64,000 nt of DNA from an uncultured Anaeromusa sp. (GCF_963668665.1 NZ_OY764902.1:434001-498000); one strand, 5' to 3'; positions 26,434 to 35,706 are shown, counted from the stretch's first letter. A program made the numbers and translations. The notes: generated by a model not told the origin, from the letters alone.

Positions 26434-27810
26434 ATGGAAGTAGCAGCGAAAAAGGCTGTTGTATTAGGTGCAGGCGTGAGTGGCGTAACGGTGGCCAAAG
26501 CGTTACGGCGTGTACAGGCGGATGTGACATTGGTGGACGGCAAGGAAGCGGAGCAGCTGCCACTGCAGGTGTTGAATCTGGCGAATGAAGGAATTCATCT
26601 GCAACTAGGTGCGGAAGCGGAAGAGTGCCTGGAAGACGCTGATTTTCTAGTAGTGTCTCCTGGAATTCCATTGAAGGCGGCGTATGTGGGTAAGGCGCAG
26701 CAAAGAGGGATTCCGGTAGTTAGTGAAGTGGAGATTGCGTATCAGCTTTGCAAGGCGCCTATGCTGGCTATCACAGGAACAAACGGCAAGACTACGACGA
26801 CCACTCTTTTGGGGGAAATGATCAAGGCCAGCGGCTTTAAAACGGCTGTAGGCGGAAATATTGGCGCAGGCCTTTCGGAACAGGTGCTGGACTTGGGCGC
26901 TAATGACATGGCAGTGGCTGAAATTTCCAGTTATCAATTGGAAAGCGTACAGGAGTTTCGCCCGTATGTGGCAGCTGTATTGAATGTGACGCCGGACCAT
27001 TTGGAACGCCACGGTACAGTGGAGCAGTATAGCAGTGTCAAAGAGCGGGTCTTTAATAAACAAGGCGCCGAAGACGTTGTTGTTCTTAATTATGATGACC
27101 CGATCACGCGTGATATGGCTAAACGAGCCCCGGGACGGGTGCTTTTTTTCAGTCGTTTGGAAGTATTGCCTGAAGGCGCTTTTGTTCGCGCTGGGAAAAT
27201 GGTGATTCGTTGGCAGGGGGCGGAAATATCGTTGCTGGATGCAGCGGAGTTGGGCCTTCCTGGAGCTCATAATGTGGAAAATGTGCTGGCTGCGGCGGCT
27301 ATGGCGTATGTGGCAGGCGTGACTCCGCAGGTGATTTGTGAAGTGCTGCGCTCCTTTGAAGGTGTGGAGCATCGCATTGAATTAGTGGCTGAAATTGATA
27401 ATGTAAAATATTATAACGACTCTAAGGCTACCAATCCAGAATCGACCATTAAGGCTCTGGAAGCCTTTGATACCGGCATTATTCTTCTGGCGGGAGGCAA
27501 GGATAAGAATACAGATTTACAGACCATGATGAAGCTTGTTAAGGATAAGGCTCGTTGTTTGCTTTTGTTTGGCGCGGCGGCGGAACGTTTTGAAGCGGCG
27601 GCCCGGCAAGCGGGAGTGCAGCAGATTCGTCTTGTTTCTGGCGTTGAAGAGGCGATACAAGTAGCCAAAGCTCTGGCGCAGCCTGCGGAAGTGGTGTTGT
27701 TGTCGCCGGCTTGTGCCAGTTTCGATCAATTTTCTAGTTTCGAAGAGCGCGGACGCTTTTTTAAAGAATGTGTTGCGGCGCTGGAGGCGGCAACAGGAGG
27801 ACAAGCATGA
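26434..27810 (+). CDS. murD: UDP-MurNAc-L-Ala-D-Glu ligase MurD
   Basis: Adds D-glutamate to UDP-MurNAc-L-alanine. The 458-residue ligase has an N-terminal Rossmann domain (LGAGVSGVTVAKAL), the ATP loop AITGTNGKTTTTTLLG (about 111-126), EISSYQLE (about 166-173) and the C-terminal YNDSKATNPESTIKAL and LLSPACASFDQF. AGGAGG precedes the start. The usual next gene, the SEDS polymerase ftsW/spoVE, is absent: murG starts within the murD stop codon. Confidence 0.96.
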   Translation: MEVAAKKAVVLGAGVSGVTVAKALRRVQADVTLVDGKEAEQLPLQVLNLANEGIHLQLGAEAEECLEDADFLVVSPGIPLKAAYVGKAQQRGIPVVSEVEIAYQLCKAPMLAITGTNGKTTTTTLLGEMIKASGFKTAVGGNIGAGLSEQVLDLGANDMAVAEISSYQLESVQEFRPYVAAVLNVTPDHLERHGTVEQYSSVKERVFNKQGAEDVVVLNYDDPITRDMAKRAPGRVLFFSRLEVLPEGAFVRAGKMVIRWQGAEISLLDAAELGLPGAHNVENVLAAAAMAYVAGVTPQVICEVLRSFEGVEHRIELVAEIDNVKYYNDSKATNPESTIKALEAFDTGIILLAGGKDKNTDLQTMMKLVKDKARCLLLFGAAAERFEAAARQAGVQQIRLVSGVEEAIQVAKALAQPAEVVLLSPACASFDQFSSFEERGRFFKECVAALEAATGGQA

Positions 27811-28910
27811 AGGTAGTATTGTCCGGCGGTGGAACCGGCGGACATATTTATCCGGCGCTGACGATTGGCGAAGAAATTTGCCATTTGCATCCGGGAACCG
27901 AGCTTTTATACATTGGTACAGCAAGCGGTTTGGAAGCGGAGCTGGTTCCTAAGGCTGGGATTCCCTTTGCTACTGTAGCTTCCCGCGGGTTGAACCGGAA
28001 AAATTTGCTTGCAAGTATGCAGGCGGCAGCAACCGCTTTGGGCGGCGTATGGCAGTCGATAGGCTTATTGCGTCAATTTCGGCCGCAAGTGGTCGTGGGG
28101 ACTGGGGGCTATGTCTGCGGACCGGTGTTGTTGGCTGCATTTTTGTTGGGAATTCCGACGTTGATTCAGGAACAGAACGCCATTGCAGGCATTACCAATC
28201 GACTTCTTTCGCATGTTGTCGATGGCGTGGCTTTGGGTTATGCTGAGGCTTCCAGTCGTTTTTCCGGCCGTTGCCGCCAGGCGGTGACAGGCAATCCGGT
28301 GCGCCGCGAGGTGCTGACAGCGCAGCGGGAGGAAAGCTTGAAACAATTGGGGCTGAGCAGTTCTTGCAAGACCCTCCTAGTTGCCGGCGGCAGCCGGGGC
28401 GCCCGCAGCATTAACCAGGCGATGATTGAAGTACACGCTGCCTTGGCGATGCGGGAGGATGTGCAAGTGTTGCACATCACAGGGAAAAACGAGTATAATA
28501 ACGTAGTTGACGAACTGCGGCGACGTGGGCTGGAAGAAGCTCCGCGCCTTTTTGTTCGTCCGTATTTGCATGAAATGCCGGCGGCCTTGGCGGCAGCGGA
28601 TTTAGCCGTGTTTCGCGCTGGGGCGCTGGGAATTGCGGAGCTGACCGTGCGCGGCGTACCGGCAATTTTAGTGCCGTACCCGTATGCGGCGGAAAATCAT
28701 CAAGAGTGGAATGCTCGTGTACTGGCTAATGCCGGAGCGGCTAAAGTGTTGGGCGACGCACAATTGGAAGAAGGCCTTTTGCAAGAAACCGTGCTGGCCT
28801 TGTTGGACGATTCGCAGCAATTGACCGCCATGGCGGAAGCCAGCAGGTCGTTGGGACGCCCGCAAGCGGCCAGGGATATTGCCGAATGGGCTGTTAAATT
28901 GGTTAAGTAG
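27807..28910 (+). CDS. murG: Lipid II synthase MurG (UDP-GlcNAc transferase)
   Basis: Adds GlcNAc to lipid I at the inner face of the membrane. The 367-residue GT-B protein begins MKVVLSGGGTGGHIYPALTI with the phosphate-binding G loop, then shows VGTGGYVCGPVLLAA (about 93-107), IQEQNAIAGITNR, GGSRGARSIN (about 194-203) and the C-terminal ELTVRGVPAILVPYP...HQEWNA donor site. ATG 27807 overlaps the murD stop as ATGA with AGGAGG upstream; a longer in-frame reading that begins inside murD is rejected. Confidence 0.96.
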   Translation: MKVVLSGGGTGGHIYPALTIGEEICHLHPGTELLYIGTASGLEAELVPKAGIPFATVASRGLNRKNLLASMQAAATALGGVWQSIGLLRQFRPQVVVGTGGYVCGPVLLAAFLLGIPTLIQEQNAIAGITNRLLSHVVDGVALGYAEASSRFSGRCRQAVTGNPVRREVLTAQREESLKQLGLSSSCKTLLVAGGSRGARSINQAMIEVHAALAMREDVQVLHITGKNEYNNVVDELRRRGLEEAPRLFVRPYLHEMPAALAAADLAVFRAGALGIAELTVRGVPAILVPYPYAAENHQEWNARVLANAGAAKVLGDAQLEEGLLQETVLALLDDSQQLTAMAEASRSLGRPQAARDIAEWAVKLVK

Positions 28911-28943
28911 CGCTGCATAGAGCGGCAAGGAGGAAGAATAACG

Positions 28944-30326
28944 TTGCTTTCATCAACAACTAAGTATCATTTTATCGGCATTGGCGGCGCAGGCATGAGC
29001 GCTTTGGCCACTATTGCCTTGGAAAAAGGAATGCAAGTATCCGGTTCGGATGCGCAGGATTCAGCTACCTTGGCTCGCTTGCGCGCGGCTGGAGCTGTTG
29101 TGCATATTGGTCATAAGGAAGAACATATAGCCGGTGCAGGCGCAGTGGTCGTATCTACGGCCATTCATGCCGATAATCCGGAGCTTGCGGCTGCCCTTAG
29201 ACAGGGGCTTTCGGTGTTGCATCGAGCCGATGTATTAGCGGCATTTATGCTGGAACAAGATGGAGTCGGCGTAGCCGGAGCTCATGGCAAAACGACAACA
29301 ACTTCCATGCTGGGGTTGATCTTTGAGCGTTGCGGCGCAGATCCCACGGTGATTATTGGCGGCGATGTGGATTATCTGGCGAGTAATGCCAAATGGGGCC
29401 GCGGACGTTATTTGTTGGCGGAAGCGGATGAAAGCGACGGTTCGTTCCTCAAACTTTCGCCGCAGATGGCTGTCATTACCAATATAGAAAATGATCATAT
29501 GGATCACTACGGCACAATGGACAATGTATTGCAGGCGTTTGTTGATTTTGTAGCGCGCTTGCCTGAAACTGGCAAAGCCGTGGTTTGCCTGGATAATGAA
29601 AATATACAAATGATTTTGCCTCGCTTGAACCGACAAGTAGTTACGTATGGTCTGGAACGTTCTGATGCAGAATACCGAGCCTTACATATTCGCATGGAAA
29701 CGGGCTGCACTACTTTTGAAGTATGGCATAAGGAAAACTGCTTAGGCGAGGTGACGTTGACGGTACCGGGACGACACAATGTTTCTAATGCCTTGGCGTC
29801 TATTATTGTTGCGTTAGAAGCTGGCTTGCCTTTTGCGGGCATTGCAGCTGCTTTGCTGGAGTTTCGAGGTGCGAAACGGCGTTTTCAGACAAAATACCGC
29901 GATGAAAACGTCTGGATTGTGGACGATTATGCACATCATCCTACCGAGGTGGCGACGACTCTCGTTGCGGCGCGGCAAACCCAGCCGAAACGGTTGGTTT
30001 GTTTATTCCAGCCGCATCGGTATTCCCGGACGCAGCTATTATATCGCGAATTTGGCGCGGCCTTTGGCGCAGCGGACGTATTGGTGCTGACCGACGTGTA
30101 TTCGGCAGGTGAAGCGCCGCTTCAAGGGGTAAACGGAGAAATGCTGTTCCAAGCGGTTGTTTCCAAAGAAGGACAAGAAGTTTATTATGTGCAGGATAAA
30201 GCTGTGTTGGCTGAGTTTGCCATGAAACATATGCAGCAGGGTGATTTGATTATGACCATGGGAGCCGGCGATATTTGGCGCGCAGGAGAAGAATTGGCGG
30301 CTTTGTTGAGAAACCATAAGTGCTAA
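28944..30326 (+). CDS. murC: UDP-MurNAc-L-alanine ligase MurC
   Basis: Attaches L-alanine to UDP-MurNAc. The 460-residue ligase opens YHFIGIGGAGMSALATIAL, then has the ATP loop GAHGKTTTTSMLG (about 111-123), EADESDGSFL (about 156-165), DDYAHHPTEV (about 329-338) and LFQPHRYSR. The start is TTG 28944 after AAGGAGG. murB, which makes its substrate and often follows murC in Bacillota, is not here and must lie elsewhere. ddl follows after 36 nt. Confidence 0.96.
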   Translation: MLSSTTKYHFIGIGGAGMSALATIALEKGMQVSGSDAQDSATLARLRAAGAVVHIGHKEEHIAGAGAVVVSTAIHADNPELAAALRQGLSVLHRADVLAAFMLEQDGVGVAGAHGKTTTTSMLGLIFERCGADPTVIIGGDVDYLASNAKWGRGRYLLAEADESDGSFLKLSPQMAVITNIENDHMDHYGTMDNVLQAFVDFVARLPETGKAVVCLDNENIQMILPRLNRQVVTYGLERSDAEYRALHIRMETGCTTFEVWHKENCLGEVTLTVPGRHNVSNALASIIVALEAGLPFAGIAAALLEFRGAKRRFQTKYRDENVWIVDDYAHHPTEVATTLVAARQTQPKRLVCLFQPHRYSRTQLLYREFGAAFGAADVLVLTDVYSAGEAPLQGVNGEMLFQAVVSKEGQEVYYVQDKAVLAEFAMKHMQQGDLIMTMGAGDIWRAGEELAALLRNHKC

Positions 30327-30362
30327 TGAATGAAGGATCCCAAGGAAAGAAGGCAAAGGAAA

Positions 30363-31301
30363 ATGAAGGAAAAGAAGATTGCCGTAGTCATGGGAGGTCC
30401 ATCCACGGAGCGTGAGGTTTCGCTGCGGACTGGCAATGCTATTTTGACGGCGTTACAGCGCTTGGGGTATCAAGCAGTGGGAATTGATCTGGAACCGGCG
30501 CGGATCGAAAAACAATTGGCCGATTGCGGCGCGGAAGTAGTTTTTGTCGCCGTTCACGGCAAGTATGGCGAAGACGGGACGCTGCAAGGGCTTCTGGAAT
30601 TAAAGCAGCTGCCTTATACTGGCTCTGGCGTATTGGCTAGTGCGCTGGCTATGGACAAGGTGGCTTCTAAAATGATGTTTCAAGGCGCTGATGTGCCAAC
30701 ACCGCGGTTTGCGGTGCTGCAAGAGCAAGAGGACAAGGCGGCTTTGGCCCAAGCAGTTATCAAACAATTTGGCTTGCCTGTGGTTATTAAATCGGCTGCC
30801 CAAGGATCCAGCATTGGCGTGTGCATGGTACACAAAGCGGAAGATGTGCAGGCCGCATTGGAAGAAGTGTTCCGGTACGGAAAAACTGCATTACTGGAAG
30901 AGTGCATTATCGGCCGAGAAATTACGGTCCCTGTGTGGTGTGATACTGCAGGCGCCGAGGCTATGCCGGTTATTGAGATTGCTCCGAAATCCGGCGTATA
31001 TGATTATCAATCCAAATATACTAAGGGGGCCTCGGAATATATTGTCCCCGCCAAATTGCCGCCGCATGTGACGCTGATGGTCCAACAGGCAGCAGTGCAG
31101 GCTTGCCAGGTTTTAGGATGTTTTGGCGTTGCCAGAGCGGACATTATGCTGGACGAAAAACTGCGCCCCTATGTATTGGAAGTTAATACCGTTCCCGGCA
31201 TGACGGAAACTAGCTTGGTGCCTAAAGCGGCAGCGGCTGAAGGCCATTCTTTTGAAGCGCTGTGCGAGCGCATTTTATTGCAAGCGTTGACGCGGAAATA
31301 A
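30363..31301 (+). CDS. ddl: D-alanine-D-alanine ligase
   Basis: Makes the dipeptide used by MurF. The 312-residue ATP-grasp enzyme begins KKIAVVMGGPSTEREVSLRTG, followed by AVHGKYGEDGTLQGLLE (about 61-77), the P-loop-like AQGSSIGV (about 145-152) and C-terminal ADIMLDEKLRPYVLEVNTVPGMTETSLVPKAA, where E and N bind magnesium. GMTETS with the tyrosine in the omega loop (VYDYQSKY) fits D-Ala over D-lactate specificity. ATG 30363 gives the family N-terminus; ATG 30330 lacks a ribosome site. Confidence 0.95.
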   Translation: MKEKKIAVVMGGPSTEREVSLRTGNAILTALQRLGYQAVGIDLEPARIEKQLADCGAEVVFVAVHGKYGEDGTLQGLLELKQLPYTGSGVLASALAMDKVASKMMFQGADVPTPRFAVLQEQEDKAALAQAVIKQFGLPVVIKSAAQGSSIGVCMVHKAEDVQAALEEVFRYGKTALLEECIIGREITVPVWCDTAGAEAMPVIEIAPKSGVYDYQSKYTKGASEYIVPAKLPPHVTLMVQQAAVQACQVLGCFGVARADIMLDEKLRPYVLEVNTVPGMTETSLVPKAAAAEGHSFEALCERILLQALTRK

Positions 31302-31351
31302 GCAAGAGGACAAGCTGCGCTTCCAAACAGAGGCGCGCTTGTCCTCTTGCT
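31301..31351 (+). terminator. Stem-loop after ddl, 15-bp perfect arms, no T-run
   Basis: AGCAAGAGGACAAGC (31301-31315) and GCTTGTCCTCTTGCT (31337-31351) are perfect arms, with TGCGC/GCGC pairing inside. A T-tract is missing, so termination may be weak; it may mainly fold the message end. Confidence 0.5.
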
Positions 31352-31399
31352 GCACCAATACGTGATGTTTAGCGCTCATCTTTGGGCATAAGGTCTGGT

Positions 31400-31428
31400 G
31401 TGACGAATGACTTTTCTAATGGTATAAT
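31400..31428 (+). promoter_or_regulatory. Promoter of the ftsQ-DUF881-sbp-ftsZ group
   Basis: GTGACG (31400-31405), 17 bp, TATAAT (31423-31428), about 38 nt ahead of ftsQ. Confidence 0.6.
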
Positions 31429-31465
31429 CTTTATAAAATGATAAATTAGAGTAGGAGTCGATGCT

Positions 31466-32209
31466 ATGGGCGCAGGGGCTATTTCTCCTAAAAGAAGGTT
31501 TCGCTTTTGGCCGCTGCTGCTTTTGGGCTTGCTTTTTTGCTTTCTCGGCTTTGGAGGCTTGTGGCTCAGCGGCTCTTCTTGGTTGGCCCTGGGACATGTA
31601 GAAGTCGAAGGGTTGCAGGAACTTTCCAAGGAGGAGCTTTTGGTGATTGCAGGGATTGGAGAACCGGTCAATTTGCTGCGGGTGAGACCGGAACTTCTGC
31701 AACATCGTTTAGAGCAGGATTTGCGCATTCGCCGGGCTGAAGTGGAGAGGAAATTTCCCTGGAATTTGCGCATTGCTGTGGAAGAAAGGCGTCCGTTAGC
31801 GTATGTAACGGCAGCGTATGGTATTTTAGCAATAGATCGTGACGGTACGGTACTCAATGTGCAGCGTTATCTTAAAGATATGCGATGGCCCTTTATTACT
31901 GGCATTTCCGCGGGGCAAGAGTATATTGGCGATAAGCTGAGCCAGCCGCAGGTGATCATGGCGCTGCAGTTTTTAGACCGTTTGGACGCGAAAACGTTAG
32001 AAAAAGTATCGGAAGTGCACTTTGTAACTTCCGAGAAAATGCAGTTATATTTGCTTTCTGGAGCGAAGGTTCGCTTGGGTGATGGAACGAAAATGATGGA
32101 AAAAGCTCAGAAAGTACAAGAACTTGTGGAACAATTGGGAGATAAGTTAGAACGAGTGGATTATTTCGATGTCAGTTTTGCGACACCGGTAATCAAATTC
32201 AAGCCTTAA
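31466..32209 (+). CDS. ftsQ: Cell division protein FtsQ/DivIB
   Basis: A bitopic divisome protein of 247 residues. A short basic cytoplasmic tail (SPKRRFRF) is followed by one membrane span (about 14-33) and a POTRA domain (WLALGHVEVEGLQELSKEELLVIAGI, about 40-65), then the beta domain with RRAEVERKFPWNLRIAVEERRPLAYV, a family hallmark (about 93-118). It acts outside the membrane in complex with FtsL-type proteins. GAGTAGGAG precedes ATG 31466. Confidence 0.93.
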   Translation: MGAGAISPKRRFRFWPLLLLGLLFCFLGFGGLWLSGSSWLALGHVEVEGLQELSKEELLVIAGIGEPVNLLRVRPELLQHRLEQDLRIRRAEVERKFPWNLRIAVEERRPLAYVTAAYGILAIDRDGTVLNVQRYLKDMRWPFITGISAGQEYIGDKLSQPQVIMALQFLDRLDAKTLEKVSEVHFVTSEKMQLYLLSGAKVRLGDGTKMMEKAQKVQELVEQLGDKLERVDYFDVSFATPVIKFKP

Positions 32210-32248
32210 AGCTTGAAAAGAGGAAACACAAGAAGGGAGTCAAGAACG

Positions 32249-32944
32249 GTGTTGTCGATTAAACAAGGGCAATGGGCCATTGCTTTGGTTTGTTTTATCT
32301 TGGGGATTATGCTGGCGGTGCAGTTTAAAACAACAGAAGATATGCGGTCAGCGTTGTCAGTGCAGCGAGTGGAGGATTTGTCGCAACGACTGCTGCAAAC
32401 GGAAAAGGAACGAGACTCGTTGAACAACCAGGTAAAAGAGTTGCGCGAACAGGCCCTAGGTGGGCGGACTTCGAAAGAAATGCAGCTGATTCAGATGGGG
32501 GCAGGCGTCGTTGATTTGACAGGCCCTGGTGTTGTGGTAACGATCAATGACAGCAAACGGCCATCCAAGCCGGGGGAAAATCCGAACTTATATGTTATTC
32601 ATGATGATGATATCCTTAAAGTAATTAATGAACTTTGGGCTGCTGGAGCGGAAGCCATGTCAATTAATGAGCAGCGGCTTATCGCTTCGTCGGAAATACG
32701 CTGCGCCGGTCCGACATTGTCGGTGAATAATACCCGTTCGTCGGCGCCCTATGAGATCATTGCCATAGGCGAACCTAAAACATTGGAAAACGCTTTGCGC
32801 ATGCGCGGCGGCGTTGTTGAAACCTTGCAGTTCTGGGGTATTCAGGTGACCATCAAGCAGACGGATCGCGTAGCAGTTCCCGCTTATAAAGGCGCTTTCC
32901 GGTTTGAATACGCCAAACCGGCTAAGGAAGGGGGCGCACAGTAA
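32249..32944 (+). CDS. DUF881 family protein (YlxW/YlxX-like)
   Basis: A 231-residue membrane-anchored protein. One span near the N-terminus (about 9-26: WAIALVCFILGIMLAVQF) is followed by a coiled coil (VEDLSQRLLQTEKERDSLNNQVKELREQ, cut at 60) and the DUF881 domain (VVDLTGPGVVVTINDS, LKVINELWAAGAEAMSINEQRL, GPTLSVNNTRSSAPYEIIAIG). Its function is unknown, but the family sits in dcw clusters of Bacillota, usually in two copies; only one is seen. GTG 32249 follows AGAAGGGAG; TTG 32252 is an alternative. Confidence 0.88.
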   Translation: MLSIKQGQWAIALVCFILGIMLAVQFKTTEDMRSALSVQRVEDLSQRLLQTEKERDSLNNQVKELREQALGGRTSKEMQLIQMGAGVVDLTGPGVVVTINDSKRPSKPGENPNLYVIHDDDILKVINELWAAGAEAMSINEQRLIASSEIRCAGPTLSVNNTRSSAPYEIIAIGEPKTLENALRMRGGVVETLQFWGIQVTIKQTDRVAVPAYKGAFRFEYAKPAKEGGAQ

Positions 32945-33273
32945 TGTACCTTCCGATTGCAGGCTTATGTTTTGGGTTATTTGTGGGTTCTCTGCTTCCT
33001 GGAACCGTTCCGGTTGAGTATGCCAAGTATATGTCGATTGCTCTTTTGGCTTGCTTAGATACTGTTTTTGGCGGGTTGCGCGCCGGAGCGGATGAGAAAT
33101 TCGACAATAGCGTATTTGTAACCGGTTTTTTTACTAATGCGTTAATGGCGGCTGGTTTGGTTTATAGCGGCGAACGCTTAGGAATTGACTTGTATTATGT
33201 AGCATTATTGGCCTTTGGGTTGCGTATTTTTCAAAATTTGGCGATATTACGCCGCTATTTTCTGAAAAAATAG
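32944..33273 (+). CDS. sbp: Small basic protein Sbp (DUF1290)
   Basis: A 109-residue membrane protein with about three hydrophobic spans. Family features are the N-terminal GLCFGLFVGSLLPGTVPVEYAKYMSIALLACLD and FGGLRAGADEKFDNSVFVTGFFTNALMA. It lies between DUF881 and ftsZ, as in many Bacillota; its function is unknown. It starts on the last base of the DUF881 stop codon (TAATG), so translation is coupled. ftsA, which often precedes ftsZ here, is missing: the 100 nt before ftsZ hold only an 18-codon frame (33291-33347). Confidence 0.9.
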   Translation: MYLPIAGLCFGLFVGSLLPGTVPVEYAKYMSIALLACLDTVFGGLRAGADEKFDNSVFVTGFFTNALMAAGLVYSGERLGIDLYYVALLAFGLRIFQNLAILRRYFLKK

Positions 33274-33373
33274 GTTCTGTAAAGAGGAAAATGGAAATGG
33301 CGCGTGGAAGTAATTATAAGTTTTTTCGCATGCAGCAGGGCGTTTAGCCTTGACGTAAGGAGGATTTTCGTTC

Positions 33374-34432
33374 ATGTTGGAATTTGACATGGAGTTGGAG
33401 CATCTGGCAACCATTAAAGTAGTAGGGGTAGGCGGTGGCGGCAACAATGCCGTCAATCGCATGATTGCAGCAGGATTGAAGGGCGTGGAGTTTATTTCCG
33501 TAAATACCGATGCTCAAGCGTTGCTGCAGGCACAGGCTCCTTATCGCATCCAAATCGGAGAAAAGCTAACAAAAGGTCTAGGGGCCGGCGCTAACCCGGA
33601 GGTTGGAGATTTAGCCGCTCAGGAAAGTCGTGAAGAACTGATTAAGGCTTTGCGGGGCGCCGATATGGTGTTTGTAACCGCGGGCATGGGCGGAGGCACA
33701 GGGACTGGTGCGGCGCCGGTTGTTGCCGAATGCGCTCGCGAAGTAGGGGCCCTTACAGTTGGCGTAGTCACTAAGCCGTTTTCTTTTGAAGGAAAGCGCC
33801 GTTTTAAGCAAGCGGAAAAAGGGATTGCCAATTTGAAAGAACGCGTGGATACGCTGATTACCATTCCTAATGATCGTTTGATGCAGGTCGTGGACAAGAG
33901 AACGCCCATCATGGAAGCGTTTCGGATAGCTGATGATGTACTGCGTCAAGGCGTTCAAGGCATTTCCGATTTGATCGCTGTTCCTGGTCTGATTAATTTG
34001 GATTTTGCCGATGTAAAAACGATTATGAGCGATACCGGTTCGGCTCTGATGGGAGTAGGCGTTGCTGCAGGCGAGGGACGGGCCATTGCGGCGGCGGAAG
34101 CGGCTATCAAGAGTCCGCTGTTGGAAACCTCCATTGATGGAGCTAAAGGGGTGCTGCTAAATATCACCGGCGGTACTAACTTGAGTTTATTTGAGGTGAA
34201 CGAGGCGGCGGCCATTATTGAACAGGCTGCAGACCCGGAAGTGAACTTGATTTTTGGTGCTGTCATTGACGAAACCTTGCAGGATGAGGTCAGGGTTACG
34301 GTTATTGCGACCGGTTTCGATCAACGCTCGGCGCGGTCTGTACAAGTTGGCGGCAATGAAGGCAAAAAGGAACGTGTAGGACAGGTTCCTGACTTTAGCC
34401 TGGATGTGCCGGTCTTCATGCACAAGAGGTAA
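33374..34432 (+). CDS. ftsZ: Cell division GTPase FtsZ
   Basis: Tubulin homologue forming the division ring. The 352-residue protein has [17 protein letters not shown] (about 14-30), the tubulin signature [11 protein letters not shown] (about 110-120), [14 protein letters not shown] and the T7 loop [11 protein letters not shown] with the catalytic acid. The C-terminal tail is short and ends [11 protein letters not shown], matching the conserved peptide that binds FtsA or SepF. SepF is encoded 0.8 kb downstream, while ftsA is absent nearby. ATG 33374 follows TAAGGAGG; ATG 33389 is an alternative. Confidence 0.97.
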   Translation: MLEFDMELEHLATIKVVGVGGGGNNAVNRMIAAGLKGVEFISVNTDAQALLQAQAPYRIQIGEKLTKGLGAGANPEVGDLAAQESREELIKALRGADMVFVTAGMGGGTGTGAAPVVAECAREVGALTVGVVTKPFSFEGKRRFKQAEKGIANLKERVDTLITIPNDRLMQVVDKRTPIMEAFRIADDVLRQGVQGISDLIAVPGLINLDFADVKTIMSDTGSALMGVGVAAGEGRAIAAAEAAIKSPLLETSIDGAKGVLLNITGGTNLSLFEVNEAAAIIEQAADPEVNLIFGAVIDETLQDEVRVTVIATGFDQRSARSVQVGGNEGKKERVGQVPDFSLDVPVFMHKR

Positions 34433-34437
34433 TTCGC

Positions 34438-34466
34438 AAAGAGCATGGGACGCCCATGCTCTTTTT
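34438..34466 (+). terminator. Intrinsic terminator after ftsZ
   Basis: AAAGAGCATGGG and CCCATGCTCTTTTTT pair around a three-base loop, closing the dcw cluster. Confidence 0.93.
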
Positions 34467-34515
34467 TCTTAAAAGAGCCACTGCAAAGGCAGGTATATGC
34501 TAGGGGGAACAAAAT

Positions 34516-35235
34516 ATGTCTTCGATTTCAGAACGCCTGCAGGCGGTGGAAGGGAGAATCGCGAAGGCTTTGGCCTCTCGCAAATCCGAAATTGAACAGC
34601 CAGGGCCCATTTGTTTGATTGCGGTGAGTAAAAATCATGCTGCAGAGGTAGTCGAAGAAGCCTTGGAAGCGGGACTTACTGTGTTTGGCGAAAATCGGGT
34701 TCAAGAAGCTTTGCCTAAAATAGAGCATATCGGCGTTAAAGCGAAATGGCATTTGATTGGTCATTTACAGACTAACAAGGCGAAGCAAATCGTAGGCAAG
34801 GTTGCTTTGATTCACTCAGTGGATAGTGAACGACTTTTGCAGCAAATTGAGCAGGAAGCAGCCAAACAAGGAATTTCTCAGGAAGTACTGTTGCAGGTGA
34901 ACGTTTCAGGCGAAGAAAGCAAATTCGGTATGGATCCGGATGCAGTCTGGGCATTGTCACGACAGGCAGCTCAATGGCCGCATGTGAGAATAAAAGGCTT
35001 AATGACAATTGCTCCCTTAATGGAGGACGCTGAGTCGGTGAGGCCTGTGTTTCAGGAAGCTTACAGCTTATTTGCGGCTTTACGGGAGGCGGCTTTGCCG
35101 CAATGCGAGTGGCAGTGGCTTTCTATGGGGATGAGCAATGATTTTGAGGTTGCTATTCAAGAAGGCGCCAATATGGTGCGTGTCGGTACGGCGTTATTCG
35201 GAGCTAGACAATATGCTCCAAAGGAGGAAGGTTAG
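34516..35235 (+). CDS. PLP homeostasis protein YggS/YlmE
   Basis: A 239-residue single-domain PLP-binding protein of the alanine-racemase N-terminal barrel type that helps balance vitamin B6 and amino acids. Motifs are LIAVSKNHAAEVV with the PLP lysine, FGENRVQEALPKI (about 57-69), WHLIGHLQTNKAK (about 78-90) and the C-terminal LSMGMSNDFEVAIQEGANMVRVGTALFG. AGGGGG precedes the start. It heads the group with sepF, proC, ylmH and divIVA, the usual order downstream of ftsZ. Confidence 0.94.
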   Translation: MSSISERLQAVEGRIAKALASRKSEIEQPGPICLIAVSKNHAAEVVEEALEAGLTVFGENRVQEALPKIEHIGVKAKWHLIGHLQTNKAKQIVGKVALIHSVDSERLLQQIEQEAAKQGISQEVLLQVNVSGEESKFGMDPDAVWALSRQAAQWPHVRIKGLMTIAPLMEDAESVRPVFQEAYSLFAALREAALPQCEWQWLSMGMSNDFEVAIQEGANMVRVGTALFGARQYAPKEEG

Positions 35236-35706
35236 ATGAAATTTATAGAAAAAGTGTGCGGCACATTGGGATTGATCGAGCCGGGAGATGCTAAGGAACA
35301 AGAACAACAATCGCAGCAGCCTGCGGCTGAAGAACGTGCGCCGCGCAGCGCCAGACCTTCTGCGGTACAGAATAATGTGGTCAATTTGCCGAATGCCGCC
35401 ACGGGGGGCGCAACGGCTGCTTCTAAGCAGATGAAGGTCATGGTGGTAGAGCCGGCTAACTTTGACGATGTGCAGCATGTGGCGGATTATTTAAAAAACC
35501 GCAAGCCTGTAGTCGTGAATTTTGAAGGCACGGACAAAGAAGTGGCTAAACGCATGATTGATTTTATGAGCGGCACCACCTATGCCTTGGGAGGCAGTAT
35601 TCAAAAAGTGGGGCATCATATTTTTCTCTGTGCTCCTGCGAATGTGGATGTTGCTTACACCTACGACGATCAGGACAGGACGGTTGTACCATGGATGAAC
35701 AATTGA
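35236..35706 (+). CDS. sepF: Cell division protein SepF
   Basis: Binds FtsZ and tethers the ring to the membrane, able to substitute for FtsA. The 156 residues comprise an N-terminal amphipathic segment (MKFIEKVCGTLGLI), a glutamine- and alanine-rich linker (about 17-65) and the compact C-terminal domain (about 70-150: MKVMVVEPANFDDVQHVADYLKNRKPVVVNFEGTD, cut in two by a turn, and FMSGTTYALGGSIQKVGHHIFLCAP). AAGGAGG precedes ATG 35236. Its last 16 bases overlap the start of proC. Absence of ftsA nearby makes SepF the likely main anchor. Confidence 0.95.
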   Translation: MKFIEKVCGTLGLIEPGDAKEQEQQSQQPAAEERAPRSARPSAVQNNVVNLPNAATGGATAASKQMKVMVVEPANFDDVQHVADYLKNRKPVVVNFEGTDKEVAKRMIDFMSGTTYALGGSIQKVGHHIFLCAPANVDVAYTYDDQDRTVVPWMNN

